Source of the DNA: Sideroxydans lithotrophicus
Lineage (GTDB): Bacteria; Pseudomonadota; Gammaproteobacteria; Burkholderiales; Sulfuriferulaceae
Length of the DNA stretch: 14,389 bases
Assembly: GCA_022736605.1 (NCBI GenBank)
Contig: DZDB01000041.1
Coordinates: 1 to 14,389 of the forward strand
Reading direction: 5' to 3'
The notes beneath the pieces are model-generated. The model ran no database searches, was not told the DNA's origin, and saw only the letters and a program-made list of their open reading frames with translations. The position numbers and the translations under genes are program-made. Below are positions 6,813-14,306 of the stretch, in pieces. Position 1 is the first letter of the stretch. Every line of letters begins with the position of its first letter.

Positions 6813-7603
6813 TGGGCGGACTGGCGCGGTTTTTTGCGGCCATCGGTCATCCGGTCATTGACAGTATCGAGCGTCTGGGCTTTGCGTCACGCTTTTTTGG
6901 TCTGATACTGCTGCGTTCGGGCACCAGCTTTTTGCGCTTTGGGTTGGTGATCCGCGAGATTTTTTCGGCCGGCGTGCTGTCCATGCTCATCATCATCGTG
7001 TCTGGCCTGTTTGTCGGCATGGTGTTGGGCTTGCAGGGTTATCGCACCTTGCAGACTTACGGCTCGGCGGATTCGCTGGGCGTGCTGGTGGCATTGTCAC
7101 TGGTACGCGAACTGGGGCCGGTGGTCGCAGCGCTGCTGTTTGCCGGGCGCGCGGGCACCGCAATGACGACCGAGGTGGGCTTGATGAAAGCCACCGAGCA
7201 GCTCAGCGCGTTGTCGATGATGGCGGTCGATCCAATGGCGCGCATCATCGCGCCGCGTTTTTGGGGCGCAGTGATTGCCATGCCGCTGCTGGCGGCAATT
7301 TTTTCTGCGGTCGGCGTGTTTGGCGGTTATCTGGTTGGTGTGGTGTTGCTGGGTGTGGACGACGGCACGTTCTGGTCGCAGATGCAGGCGGCGGTCGATT
7401 TTCGTGAAGACATTCTCAATGGCGTCATCAAAAGCCTGGTATTTGGTTGCGTGATCAGCGCCATTGCGCTGTTTGAAGGGTATGATGCGCCGCCTACAGC
7501 CGAAGGTGTGTCGCGCGCGACAACCCGCACTGTGGTGACGTCTTCGCTGGCGATTCTGGCACTTGATTTCGTGCTGACTGCATTCATGTTCAAAGGAGTT
7601 TAA
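6809..7603 (+). CDS. mlaE: Phospholipid ABC transporter permease MlaE
   Basis: 264 aa, the usual size for MlaE. Inner-membrane subunit that forms the lipid-translocating core on which the MlaD ring sits. Seen: an amphipathic interfacial N-terminal helix, then several hydrophobic membrane segments, with the family motifs RELGPVVAALLFAGRAGTAM (about residues 99-118) and the short MTTEVGLMKATEQLSAL coupling helix that meets MlaF. The C-terminus has EGYDAPPTAEGVSRATTRTVV, also diagnostic. The first ATG (6809) gives an ATGA overlap with the mlaF stop; a second ATG at 6812 overlaps by one base, and either fits. The strong mlaD ribosome site lies within its last codons. Confidence 0.96.
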   Translation: MMGGLARFFAAIGHPVIDSIERLGFASRFFGLILLRSGTSFLRFGLVIREIFSAGVLSMLIIIVSGLFVGMVLGLQGYRTLQTYGSADSLGVLVALSLVRELGPVVAALLFAGRAGTAMTTEVGLMKATEQLSALSMMAVDPMARIIAPRFWGAVIAMPLLAAIFSAVGVFGGYLVGVVLLGVDDGTFWSQMQAAVDFREDILNGVIKSLVFGCVISAIALFEGYDAPPTAEGVSRATTRTVVTSSLAILALDFVLTAFMFKGV

Positions 7604-7607
7604 AACC

Positions 7608-8105
7608 ATGCAGAGAAGCATTCTGGATCTGTGGGTAGGTCTGTTTGTCGCCGCTGGCCTGGCAGCGCTGGCGATGCTGGCGTTCAAGGTCGGGAACATA
7701 GGCACCGTGAACATGTCCGATACCTACTCGGTGATTGCCCAATTTGATAATATCGGCGGCTTGAAAGTACGTGCGCCGGTTAAAAGCTCAGGCGTGGTGG
7801 TTGGGCGCGTAAGCCAGATCAGTTTCGATGATAAAACCTACGAGGCGACAGTAACGCTGGGGATAGACAAACGCTATACCTTTCCCAAAGACACCATCGC
7901 CGCGATTTTGACGGCAGGATTACTGGGCGAGCAATATGTCGGTCTTGACGCAGGCGGCAGCGATAAAAAGCTCGTCAATGGTGACAAGATCCAGATTACC
8001 CAGTCTGCGATCGTGCTGGAGAGCCTGATCAGTCAGTTTTTGTTTAACAAGGCAGCCGATGGATCAGCCAAGTCAGCACCGCCATCCGCGCCCGTTGCAC
8101 CTTAA
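7608..8105 (+). CDS. mlaD: Outer membrane lipid asymmetry MCE protein MlaD
   Basis: 165 aa. Inner-membrane-anchored MCE protein that forms a periplasmic hexamer with a hydrophobic lipid pore above MlaE. Seen: a single N-terminal membrane segment (about residues 7-27), then an MCE domain (about 39-125) with FDNIGGLKVRAPVKSSGVVVG and the pore-loop segment ILTAGLLGEQYVGL. After it comes AIVLESLISQFLF, matching the helix that follows the domain in MlaD. It ends in a Ser/Ala/Pro tail. At 165 residues it is somewhat shorter than the 183-residue E. coli protein, and is too small to bridge the periplasm alone. Start supported by a strong AAAGGAG (7592-7598) 9 bases upstream. Followed after 18 bases by a TolC-family gene rather than mlaA or mlaC. 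Confidence 0.95.
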   Translation: MQRSILDLWVGLFVAAGLAALAMLAFKVGNIGTVNMSDTYSVIAQFDNIGGLKVRAPVKSSGVVVGRVSQISFDDKTYEATVTLGIDKRYTFPKDTIAAILTAGLLGEQYVGLDAGGSDKKLVNGDKIQITQSAIVLESLISQFLFNKAADGSAKSAPPSAPVAP

Positions 8106-8123
8106 AACCCGGAGTATCTGGAT

Positions 8124-9497
8124 ATGAACTTTAAAATGAAAAAAATACTGCCCCTGTCTGGCCTTGCGCTGGGTTTTTTGCTGGCGCTGCCCGACAGCGC
8201 GCTGGCGCAAACCATCACCCTGCAGCAGGCGGTGCAGATGAGTTTGAACGCCGATCCGCGCATCAAGGAGCGGGAGCAGCTGGTGGAATCCGCGCGCGCG
8301 GTGCTGGAAGAAGTGCAGGGTAACGACGGCTGGCGGCTGAATGCCAATCTGTTCTTGGGGCTGGCACCGGCGGTCAGTGGCGGGTTTTATCAAGGGGGCG
8401 CGACCAGTGGCACCACGCCGCGCACAGATGGTCCTTTGCCCGGCGGGGTGTCGGACTGGACATCACTGCAAATCGCGCTGATCAAGCCGCTGTTTACGTT
8501 CGGTAAAATCAGGCATTACAGCGCTGCTGCGCAGGGCAATATCGACGTCAAACGCGGCGACGTGCGCATCAGCAAAGCCGATACTGTGCTGGACGTCAAA
8601 CGCGCCTACTACGGCTATTTGACAGCGCGTGATTCACGTCGTTTGCTGGAGGATGTGGATAAACGCGTCGATTCGGCACTCGAACGCGTCAATAGAAACC
8701 TCAAGGATGATAACGGTGAATCGAAGCAGTCTGATCTGTATGCCTTGCAAACGGCGAAAGGGCTGCTGGGCAAATACCTGAGCCAGGCCAGGTCGATAGA
8801 AAATATCAGTCTGGATGGCTTGAAAGTCCTGACCGGCGCCGGCTTGAATGCCGATCTGCAAGTGGCGGACGACAGCCTGACGCCGGTGGCGCTGCCCAAA
8901 ACCCCGTTGCCTGAATTGCAGTCGCAGGCGCTGACGGAGCGTCCTGAAATGTCGCAACTGGAAGCCGGGCTGCGGGCGCGGCGCGCCCTGGTTGCTGCAA
9001 AAAAGGCGGAAATGTACCCCGACGTTTACGCCGGTATCGTTGGGCAGGCCAATTATGCGTCACGCCGTGACCGGCTGAATAACCCCTATTTATACGACCC
9101 GTTCAACAATGCCGGGGTGACACCGGTGGTCGGCGTGAAATGGGATATCAAACTGGGCGTCGTACCCGCACAAATCGCGCACGAGCAGGCTGAACTCGAG
9201 GCGCTGAATTTCAAGAATCAGTACGCCCAGGCGGGTATTCCGTTCCAGGTGTCCGAGGCGTATCACCAGATGCAGGCCAACTACCAGGGTCAGCAGGATC
9301 TGGCGCAAGGTGCCGCTGCGGCGCGGCGCTGGATGATTTCCTCGCTGGCTGATTTCAGTGCCGGGCTGGAACGCGCCGACAAGGTGGGGGACGCGCTCAA
9401 GGCGTATGCCACGATGCAGGCTGACTATTTGCGCACGGTGAATGATTACAACATGAACGTGGCGCAATTGCAGCGCGCGGTTGGCGACAGCAATTAA
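8124..9497 (+). CDS. TolC family outer membrane channel protein embedded in the mla operon
   Basis: 457 aa. Seen: signal peptide (residues ~1-29, ending DSALA) and two halves of the outer-membrane-efflux-protein (OEP) repeat. The first half opens with ITLQQAVQMSLNADPRIKER, followed by long coiled-coil-prone helices. The beta segment contains QIALIKPLFTFGKI, the usual strand pattern for this family. The second half contains LTERPEMSQLEAGLRARRAL followed by Tyr/Gly/Asn-rich strands (about residues 300-320) and a final long helical stretch. Family role: trimeric channel-tunnel across the outer membrane and periplasm, working with type I secretion or RND/ABC efflux systems. No adaptor (membrane fusion protein) gene is nearby. 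Start at 8124 supported by GGAG at 8111-8114. It lies between mlaD (18-base gap) and mlaC (21-base gap), where mlaA/vacJ might be expected, so it is likely co-transcribed with the Mla system. Confidence 0.92.
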   Translation: MNFKMKKILPLSGLALGFLLALPDSALAQTITLQQAVQMSLNADPRIKEREQLVESARAVLEEVQGNDGWRLNANLFLGLAPAVSGGFYQGGATSGTTPRTDGPLPGGVSDWTSLQIALIKPLFTFGKIRHYSAAAQGNIDVKRGDVRISKADTVLDVKRAYYGYLTARDSRRLLEDVDKRVDSALERVNRNLKDDNGESKQSDLYALQTAKGLLGKYLSQARSIENISLDGLKVLTGAGLNADLQVADDSLTPVALPKTPLPELQSQALTERPEMSQLEAGLRARRALVAAKKAEMYPDVYAGIVGQANYASRRDRLNNPYLYDPFNNAGVTPVVGVKWDIKLGVVPAQIAHEQAELEALNFKNQYAQAGIPFQVSEAYHQMQANYQGQQDLAQGAAAARRWMISSLADFSAGLERADKVGDALKAYATMQADYLRTVNDYNMNVAQLQRAVGDSN

Positions 9498-9518
9498 CCC
9501 CAAGGTGATTAAAAAAAG

Positions 9519-10199
9519 ATGAAAACAATGGTTTTTTCCAGACAGTCCGTGGCCAGCTGGCTGATGGCGGGTGTGCTGCTGTGCGCCCTGTTTATATTCA
9601 TGCAGGGGCAAGCGCAGGCCGCCGATGTGGCGCCCGATGTGCTGGTGAAAAGCACAACACAAGAAGTGATTGCCATCCTCAAGAAAGACAAGGACATTCA
9701 GTCCGGTAACCTGCATAAAGTCTACGCACTGGTGGATGCCAAGGTATTGCCGAATTTTGACTTCAATCACATGACGATGCTGTCGGTGGGTAAATACTGG
9801 CAGCGCGCCACACCTGCGCAACGGCAGTCGCTGGTGCAGGAATTCCGTACCCTGCTGGTGCGGACTTATGCCAGCTCGCTGACTGAATTCACCAATCAAA
9901 CCATCGAATTCAAACCTTTCAGGATGTCGCCGGGCGCGACAGACGTGACGGTACAAACACAGGTCAATCAGCCGGGCGGGCAGCCGATCCCGATTGATTA
10001 CAGCATGGAAAAAACTGCATTTGGCTGGAAAGTCTATGACGTCGCAATTGATGGCGTAAGCCTGGTCACCAACTACCGGAGTTCGTTTGCAACGGAAATT
10101 CGCCAGTCGGGCATCGACGGCCTGATTCGCACGCTGGCCAACCGCAACAAGCAATCTGAAGCCACGTCGTTGAAGCCCGCCATTAAAAAAGCATCGTGA
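9519..10199 (+). CDS. mlaC: Periplasmic phospholipid-binding protein MlaC (Ttg2D family)
   Basis: 226 aa. Soluble periplasmic carrier that exchanges a phospholipid with the MlaFEDB complex and, in the classical system, with the outer-membrane lipoprotein MlaA. Seen: signal peptide (about 1-34, ending GQAQA), LVDAKVLPNFDFNHMTMLSV and WQRATPAQRQSLVQEFRTLLVRTYA (split over ~90-115), both MlaC/Ttg2D hallmarks, then GWKVYDVAIDGVSLVTNYRS near the C-terminus. The last ~20 residues are basic and probably disordered. Start supported by AAGGTGA (9502-9508), 10 bases before the ATG. It overlaps mlaB by one to four bases at its stop. Confidence 0.95.
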   Translation: MKTMVFSRQSVASWLMAGVLLCALFIFMQGQAQAADVAPDVLVKSTTQEVIAILKKDKDIQSGNLHKVYALVDAKVLPNFDFNHMTMLSVGKYWQRATPAQRQSLVQEFRTLLVRTYASSLTEFTNQTIEFKPFRMSPGATDVTVQTQVNQPGGQPIPIDYSMEKTAFGWKVYDVAIDGVSLVTNYRSSFATEIRQSGIDGLIRTLANRNKQSEATSLKPAIKKAS

Positions 10200-10480
10200 T
10201 GGCGGCTGTTTTGGAGGATACGGGTTTTGTGCTTTCCGGTGCGGTGACTGCTGCAACCGTGCCAGCGATGCTGAGTACCTGTCTGCCAGCCATTCAGCAA
10301 GGCACGCGGGTGATTGATTTTGCCGGGACGACTGAACTGGATTCGGCTGCGCTGGCGCTGATCCTGGCATGTCAGCGCGAAGCCCGGCGCCTGGGTGTCA
10401 GGCTGCGCTGTGTCAACCTCCCGGCTAACCTGCTTAGCCTCGCCACCCTGTATGCGGTGTCTGAATTCATCGACCAATGA
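10199..10480 (+). CDS. mlaB: STAS-domain protein MlaB
   Basis: 93 aa, the normal size for MlaB. Cytoplasmic STAS-fold subunit that binds MlaF and stabilises or regulates the transporter. Seen: a single STAS domain with the central motif VIDFAGTTELDSAALALIL (about 37-55), where the Asp-Ser pair sits at the start of the family's regulatory helix. The start is either the ATG at 10199 (TGATG, one-base overlap with the mlaC stop) or a GTG at 10196 (four-base overlap); ATG is preferred. It overlaps the following ABC ATPase by four bases (ATGA), so translation is probably coupled on both sides. Identification rests on size, fold motif and its position between mlaC and an ABC pair. Confidence 0.9.
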   Translation: MAAVLEDTGFVLSGAVTAATVPAMLSTCLPAIQQGTRVIDFAGTTELDSAALALILACQREARRLGVRLRCVNLPANLLSLATLYAVSEFIDQ

Positions 10481-11397
10481 CGCGTTACGCTTCCGAACTT
10501 CCCGCGATTCGCGTCCATAAGCTGCACAAACATTTTGGCGATCTGCATGCGCTGCAAGGGGTGGATCTCGAAGTGCAGCAGGGCGAGTTTTTTGCGCTGC
10601 TCGGGCCGAACGGTGCAGGAAAAACCACGCTGATCAGTATTCTCGCCGGACTGGCGCGCGCCGATGCCGGCGATGCGCAAGTGCTCGGTCATGATGTGGT
10701 CAAGGATTATCGGGCGGCGCGGCAACTGCTCGGTGTGGTGCCGCAAGAGCTGGTATACGACCCGTTTTTCACCGTGCGCGAGGGGCTGCGCATCCAGTCC
10801 GGCTACTTCGGCCTGCGTCGCAACGACGACTGGATCGACGAAGTCATGGCCAATCTCGATTTGCTCGACAAGGCCGACCGCAACATGCGCACGCTGTCGG
10901 GCGGCATGAAGCGCCGCGTGCTGGTGGCGCAGGCGCTGGTGCACAAACCACCCGTGATCATTCTGGACGAACCCACGGCTGGCGTCGATGTGGAACTGCG
11001 CCAGTCGCTGTGGGCCTTCATTCGTCGCCTCAATGAGCAGGGTCACACCATCGTATTGACCACGCACTATCTGGAAGAGGCGCAAACGCTGTGCAACCGC
11101 ATCGCGATGCTCAAGCAGGGGCGTGTCGTTGCGCTGGATAGCACCGCCAACCTGCTGAACAGTGTGTCTGAACGCTATCTGCGCTTAAAGCTCGAACCGG
11201 ACAGGTTGCCGCCCGACTTGCAGTCCTGTGCCGTCAGCCATGCCGATGGCTTTCAGGTGCTGGCGCTGAAGCAGTTTGCCGATCTTGAACCGATGCTGGC
11301 GCAATTGCGCAGCGCGGGTATCTGTATCAAGGAAATGGAGCTGACCCAGCCCGATCTCGAAGACGTGTTCGTGCAGATCATGGGGCGCGCCGGATGA
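10477..11397 (+). CDS. ABC-2 type exporter ATP-binding protein (YadG-like)
   Basis: 306 aa. Cytoplasmic ATPase of an ABC-2 exporter whose substrate is not known. Seen: Walker A GPNGAGKTT (43-51), Q-loop Gln90, signature LSGGM (140-144), Walker B VIILDE (160-165), H-loop His197, then a ~90-residue C-terminal extension ending in LTQPDLEDVFVQIMGR, which is typical of DrrA/CcmA-like exporter ATPases. It is coupled by four-base overlaps to mlaB upstream and to its permease downstream. The family is close to E. coli YadG, which pairs with YadH. It is separate from MlaF: the sequence lacks the MlaF tail motifs. Confidence 0.93.
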   Translation: MTRYASELPAIRVHKLHKHFGDLHALQGVDLEVQQGEFFALLGPNGAGKTTLISILAGLARADAGDAQVLGHDVVKDYRAARQLLGVVPQELVYDPFFTVREGLRIQSGYFGLRRNDDWIDEVMANLDLLDKADRNMRTLSGGMKRRVLVAQALVHKPPVIILDEPTAGVDVELRQSLWAFIRRLNEQGHTIVLTTHYLEEAQTLCNRIAMLKQGRVVALDSTANLLNSVSERYLRLKLEPDRLPPDLQSCAVSHADGFQVLALKQFADLEPMLAQLRSAGICIKEMELTQPDLEDVFVQIMGRAG

Positions 11398-12149
11398 TTG
11401 CGTTTTATACCTTGCTGTACAAGGAGCTGCTGCGCTTCTGGAAAGTCGCGTTTCAGACTGTGCTGGCGCCGGTGATTACCGCCTTGCTCTACCTGCTGAT
11501 TTTTTCGCATGTGCTCGAAGCGCATGTTCAGGTCTATCCGGGCGTTGGCTACACGGCGTTTCTGATTCCCGGCCTGGTGATGATGTCGATGCTGCAAAAT
11601 GCCTTCGCCAACAGTTCATCCAGCCTGATCCAGTCCAAGATCACCGGCAATATCGTCTTCATGTTGTTGCCACCGTTATCGTATTTACAGTTTTTCGGTG
11701 CCTACATGCTGGCGGCGGCGGTGCGCGGCATAGTAGTGGGTGCCGGGGTGTTTGTGGTAACGGTGGCGTTTACCACCACACCGGTGCTGCACCCGCTGTG
11801 GCTGATAGCATTTGCCCTGCTCGGTACCGGTGTAATGGGTGCGCTCGGCATCATCGCGGGTATCTGGGCAGAAAAATTCGACCAGCTCGCAGCGTTCCAG
11901 AATTTTCTCATCATGCCGCTGACGTTTCTGTCGGGCGTGTTTTATTCGATTCATTCGCTGCCGCCATTCTGGCAGGCGGTGTCGCGCTACAACCCGGTTT
12001 TTTACATGATCGACGGCTTTCGCTATGGCTTTTTCGGCGTTGCCGATGTCGCGCCGCAGCTTAGCCTGCTGGTCGTGGGGGTGTGCTTTGTGGCATTATC
12101 CGCCTTCACCCTCATCCTGCTTAAAAGCGGCTACAAGCTGCGACATTAG
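11394..12149 (+). CDS. ABC-2 type exporter permease (YadH-like)
   Basis: 251 aa. Integral inner-membrane partner of the preceding ATPase. Seen: a cytoplasmic start (MIAFYTLLYKELLRFWK), about six hydrophobic segments, and the ABC-2 family hallmark FLSGVFYSIHSLPPFWQAVS followed by NPVFYMIDGFRYGFFG in the last third. The combination and length match YadH-like permeases. Substrate unknown; a lipid, polysaccharide or drug is possible for the family. The ATG overlaps the ATPase stop by four bases. Three bases separate its TAG stop from the ibaG start, so ibaG is probably in the same transcript. Confidence 0.93.
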   Translation: MIAFYTLLYKELLRFWKVAFQTVLAPVITALLYLLIFSHVLEAHVQVYPGVGYTAFLIPGLVMMSMLQNAFANSSSSLIQSKITGNIVFMLLPPLSYLQFFGAYMLAAAVRGIVVGAGVFVVTVAFTTTPVLHPLWLIAFALLGTGVMGALGIIAGIWAEKFDQLAAFQNFLIMPLTFLSGVFYSIHSLPPFWQAVSRYNPVFYMIDGFRYGFFGVADVAPQLSLLVVGVCFVALSAFTLILLKSGYKLRH

Positions 12150-12152
12150 ACT

Positions 12153-12395
12153 ATGGTTAATCCCGAAGACATTCAGAATTACATCGCGCAAGGCATGGCC
12201 TGCGAATTGGTGCGTGTAGCCGGTGACGGTCAGCACTTTGAGGCGATTATCGTCAGCGCTGAATTTCGTGGCAAAAACCGCGTGCAGCAGCACCAGGTCG
12301 TGTATCGCGCGCTGGGCGACCGCATGAAGGCAGAAATCCACGCGTTGTCGATGCAAACGCTGACGCCGGAAGAGTGGGCGGCGAGGGCGCATTGA
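12153..12395 (+). CDS. ibaG: BolA family protein IbaG
   Basis: 80 aa, close to the 84-residue E. coli IbaG (YrbA). Small BolA-fold protein that can bind [2Fe-2S] clusters with monothiol glutaredoxins; E. coli IbaG is linked to acid stress. Seen: VAGDGQHFEAIIVSAEFRGK (about 22-41), a VxxxQxVY pattern (QQHQVVYRALG), and EIHALSMQTLTPEEW near the C-terminus. The two family histidines, in GDGxHF and in IHALS, are both present. No obvious ribosome site precedes the ATG, which lies three bases after the permease stop. Its last codons hold the murA ribosome site, and its TGA overlaps the murA ATG by one base. The ibaG-murA order is common in proteobacteria. Confidence 0.94.
   Translation: MVNPEDIQNYIAQGMACELVRVAGDGQHFEAIIVSAEFRGKNRVQQHQVVYRALGDRMKAEIHALSMQTLTPEEWAARAH
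12383..12387 (+). promoter_or_regulatory. Ribosome binding site deciding the murA start
   Basis: GAGGG inside the last codons of ibaG lies 7 bases before the ATG at 12395. This supports the 12395 start over an in-frame GTG at 12374, which would add seven residues not seen in the family. Confidence 0.6.
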
Positions 12396-13648
12396 TGGAT
12401 AAGCTGGCAATACAGGGCGGCGCACGGCTCCAGGGCGAAATCCGCATTTCCGGCGCCAAGAACGCAGCATTGCCCATCCTCTGCGCGGGGCTGCTCACGG
12501 CCGACACGTTGCGGCTGGAAAACCTGCCCAAGCTCAAGGACATCAGCACCAGCCTGACCCTGCTTGGGCATATTGGCATGCAGGTGTCGCTGGATGACAA
12601 GAACGGCGTGGATTTGCAGGCGGCACATCTGCACACACTGGAAGCGCCGTACGATCTGGTGAAAACCATGCGCGCCTCGATTCTGGTGCTGGGGCCGATG
12701 CTGGCACGTTACGGCGAGGCGCGGGTGTCGCTGCCGGGTGGCTGCGCCATTGGCTCGCGCCCGGTTGACCTGCACATCAAGGGCTTGCAAGCGATGGGTG
12801 CGGAAATTCACATCGAGCATGGCTACATCCATGCCAAAGTCACCCGCCTGCAAGGTGCGCGGATTTTCATGGATACCGTGACCGTAACCGGCACCGAAAA
12901 CCTGATGATGGCCGCGACGCTGGCCAACGGCATCACGGTGCTGGAAAACGCCGCGCGTGAACCTGAAGTGACTGATCTTGCGCATTGCCTGATTGCCATG
13001 GGCGCGCAGATTGAAGGCGTGGGCAGCGATACCATCACCATTACTGGGGTTGAAAGCCTGCATGGCGCAACCCATGCCATCATGGCCGACCGCATTGAAA
13101 CCGGTACTTACCTGGTGGCGGCGGCGATGACGCAAGGCCGGGTCAAGTTGTTGGGCACGCGTGCCGATACCCTCGATGCGGTGCTGGAAAAGCTGCGCGA
13201 GGCCGGTGCGCAGATCGATGTGGAAGCCGATTCAATCAGCCTCAGCATGCAGGGTCGCCCGCGCGCGGTGAGCGTCAAGACCGCGCCGTATCCGGCGTTC
13301 CCGACTGACATGCAGGCGCAGTTCATGGCGATGAACTGCATCGCTGACGGCGTATCGCGCGTGACCGAAACGATATTCGAGAACCGTTTCATGCACGTGC
13401 AGGAAATGCAGCGTCTCGGTGCCTCGATTGAAATCGAAGGCAATACGGCGCTGGTGCGCGGGGTTGAACAGCTCGATGGCGCGGTGGTGATGGCCACCGA
13501 CCTGCGCGCTTCCGCCTCGCTGGTATTGGCGGCACTGGTGGCCGAAGGCGAAACCGTGATCGAACGGATTTACCACATCGATCGTGGCTACGAGTGCATT
13601 GAAGAAAAATTCTCGCAACTGGGTGCGCGCATCCGTCGGGTACATTAA
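12395..13648 (+). CDS. murA: UDP-N-acetylglucosamine 1-carboxyvinyltransferase
   Basis: 417 aa, matching the 419 of E. coli. Cytoplasmic enzyme that adds enolpyruvate from PEP to UDP-GlcNAc, the first committed step of peptidoglycan precursor synthesis. Seen: MDKLAIQGG start, SGAKNAALPIL with Lys22/Asn23, APYDLVKTMRASI, the active-site loop SLPGGC117AIGSRPVDL, then ENAAREPE, DRIETGTYLVAAA, AFPTDMQAQF, ENRFMHV and YHIDRGYE. The reactive residue is cysteine rather than aspartate, so the enzyme should be of the fosfomycin-sensitive type. Its start overlaps the ibaG stop by one base (TGATG) with a ribosome site inside ibaG, implying coupling. hisG follows 9 bases later. Confidence 0.98.
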   Translation: MDKLAIQGGARLQGEIRISGAKNAALPILCAGLLTADTLRLENLPKLKDISTSLTLLGHIGMQVSLDDKNGVDLQAAHLHTLEAPYDLVKTMRASILVLGPMLARYGEARVSLPGGCAIGSRPVDLHIKGLQAMGAEIHIEHGYIHAKVTRLQGARIFMDTVTVTGTENLMMAATLANGITVLENAAREPEVTDLAHCLIAMGAQIEGVGSDTITITGVESLHGATHAIMADRIETGTYLVAAAMTQGRVKLLGTRADTLDAVLEKLREAGAQIDVEADSISLSMQGRPRAVSVKTAPYPAFPTDMQAQFMAMNCIADGVSRVTETIFENRFMHVQEMQRLGASIEIEGNTALVRGVEQLDGAVVMATDLRASASLVLAALVAEGETVIERIYHIDRGYECIEEKFSQLGARIRRVH

Positions 13649-13657
13649 AGGTTCAGC

Positions 13658-14299
13658 ATGATTACCATTGCCCTGTCCAAAGGTCGTATTTTTCAGGAAA
13701 CCCTGCCGCTGCTGGCGGCTGCCGGTATCGAGCCGCGTGAAGACCCGGAAAAATCACGCAAGCTCATTATCGGCACCAACCTGCCCGACGTGCGCCTCAT
13801 CATCATCCGCGCCACCGACGTGCCGACCTACGTGCAGCATGGCGCGGCCGACATGGGCGTGGCGGGCAAGGACGTGCTGATTGAACACGGCGGCGAAGGG
13901 CTGTACCAGCCGCTTGACCTGAAGATTGCGCGTTGCAAGATGATGGTCGCCGCACATCCGGCGTTCGATTACGAGCAGGCGGTGCATCAGGGTGCGCGGC
14001 TGCGGGTGGCGACCAAATACCTGAAAACCGCGCGCGAGTACTTTGCCGCGCAGGGCGTACACGTTGACCTCATCAAGCTCTACGGTTCGATGGAGCTGGC
14101 GCCGCTGGTCAAGCTTTCCGACGTGATCGTCGATCTGGTCAGCAGCGGCGGTACGCTCAAGGCCAATGGCCTGGTGTCAGTGGCAGATATTATGGATATC
14201 AGCTCGCGGCTGGTGGTCAACCAGGCTTCGCTCAAGCTCAAGCGCGCCGAAATCCAGCCAATGCTGGACAGCTTCGCTTCGGCCATCAAAGCCGATTGA
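13658..14299 (+). CDS. hisG: ATP phosphoribosyltransferase, short form (HisG-S)
   Basis: 213 aa. Catalyses the first step of histidine synthesis, joining ATP and PRPP. At this length it is the short form, which lacks the C-terminal regulatory domain and needs the HisZ subunit; hisZ is not in the window. Seen: ITIALSKGRIFQETLPLL, RATDVPTYVQHGAADMGVAG (about 51-70), ARCKMMVAAHP, ATKYLKTAREYF, IKLYGSMELAPLVKLSDVIV, and the PRPP-loop region DLVSSGGTLKANGL (about 172-185). AAAGG (13647-13651) spaced 6 bases before ATG supports the start. murA-hisG is a common adjacency in betaproteobacteria, where hisD often follows. Here the next frame is a glycosyltransferase instead. Confidence 0.97.
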   Translation: MITIALSKGRIFQETLPLLAAAGIEPREDPEKSRKLIIGTNLPDVRLIIIRATDVPTYVQHGAADMGVAGKDVLIEHGGEGLYQPLDLKIARCKMMVAAHPAFDYEQAVHQGARLRVATKYLKTAREYFAAQGVHVDLIKLYGSMELAPLVKLSDVIVDLVSSGGTLKANGLVSVADIMDISSRLVVNQASLKLKRAEIQPMLDSFASAIKAD

Positions 14300-14306
14300 T
14301 GCATCG

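Noticed and set aside
8124..9497. Possibility that the gene between mlaD and mlaC is a divergent MlaA/VacJ
   Set aside because: Length (457 aa), the two OEP repeats and the signal peptide without a lipobox cysteine fit TolC, not the ~250-residue lipoprotein MlaA.
9090..10370. Long minus-strand open frame (426 codons) opposite the TolC-like gene, mlaC and mlaB
   Set aside because: It is antisense to three well-supported genes, its product is rich in His, Arg and Gln with no recognisable domain, and it crosses gene boundaries. This is expected by chance from the codon bias of the real strand.
12230..13135. Minus-strand open frame of 301 codons opposite ibaG and murA
   Set aside because: Antisense to two strongly conserved genes and lacking any family motif; treated as a coding-bias artefact.
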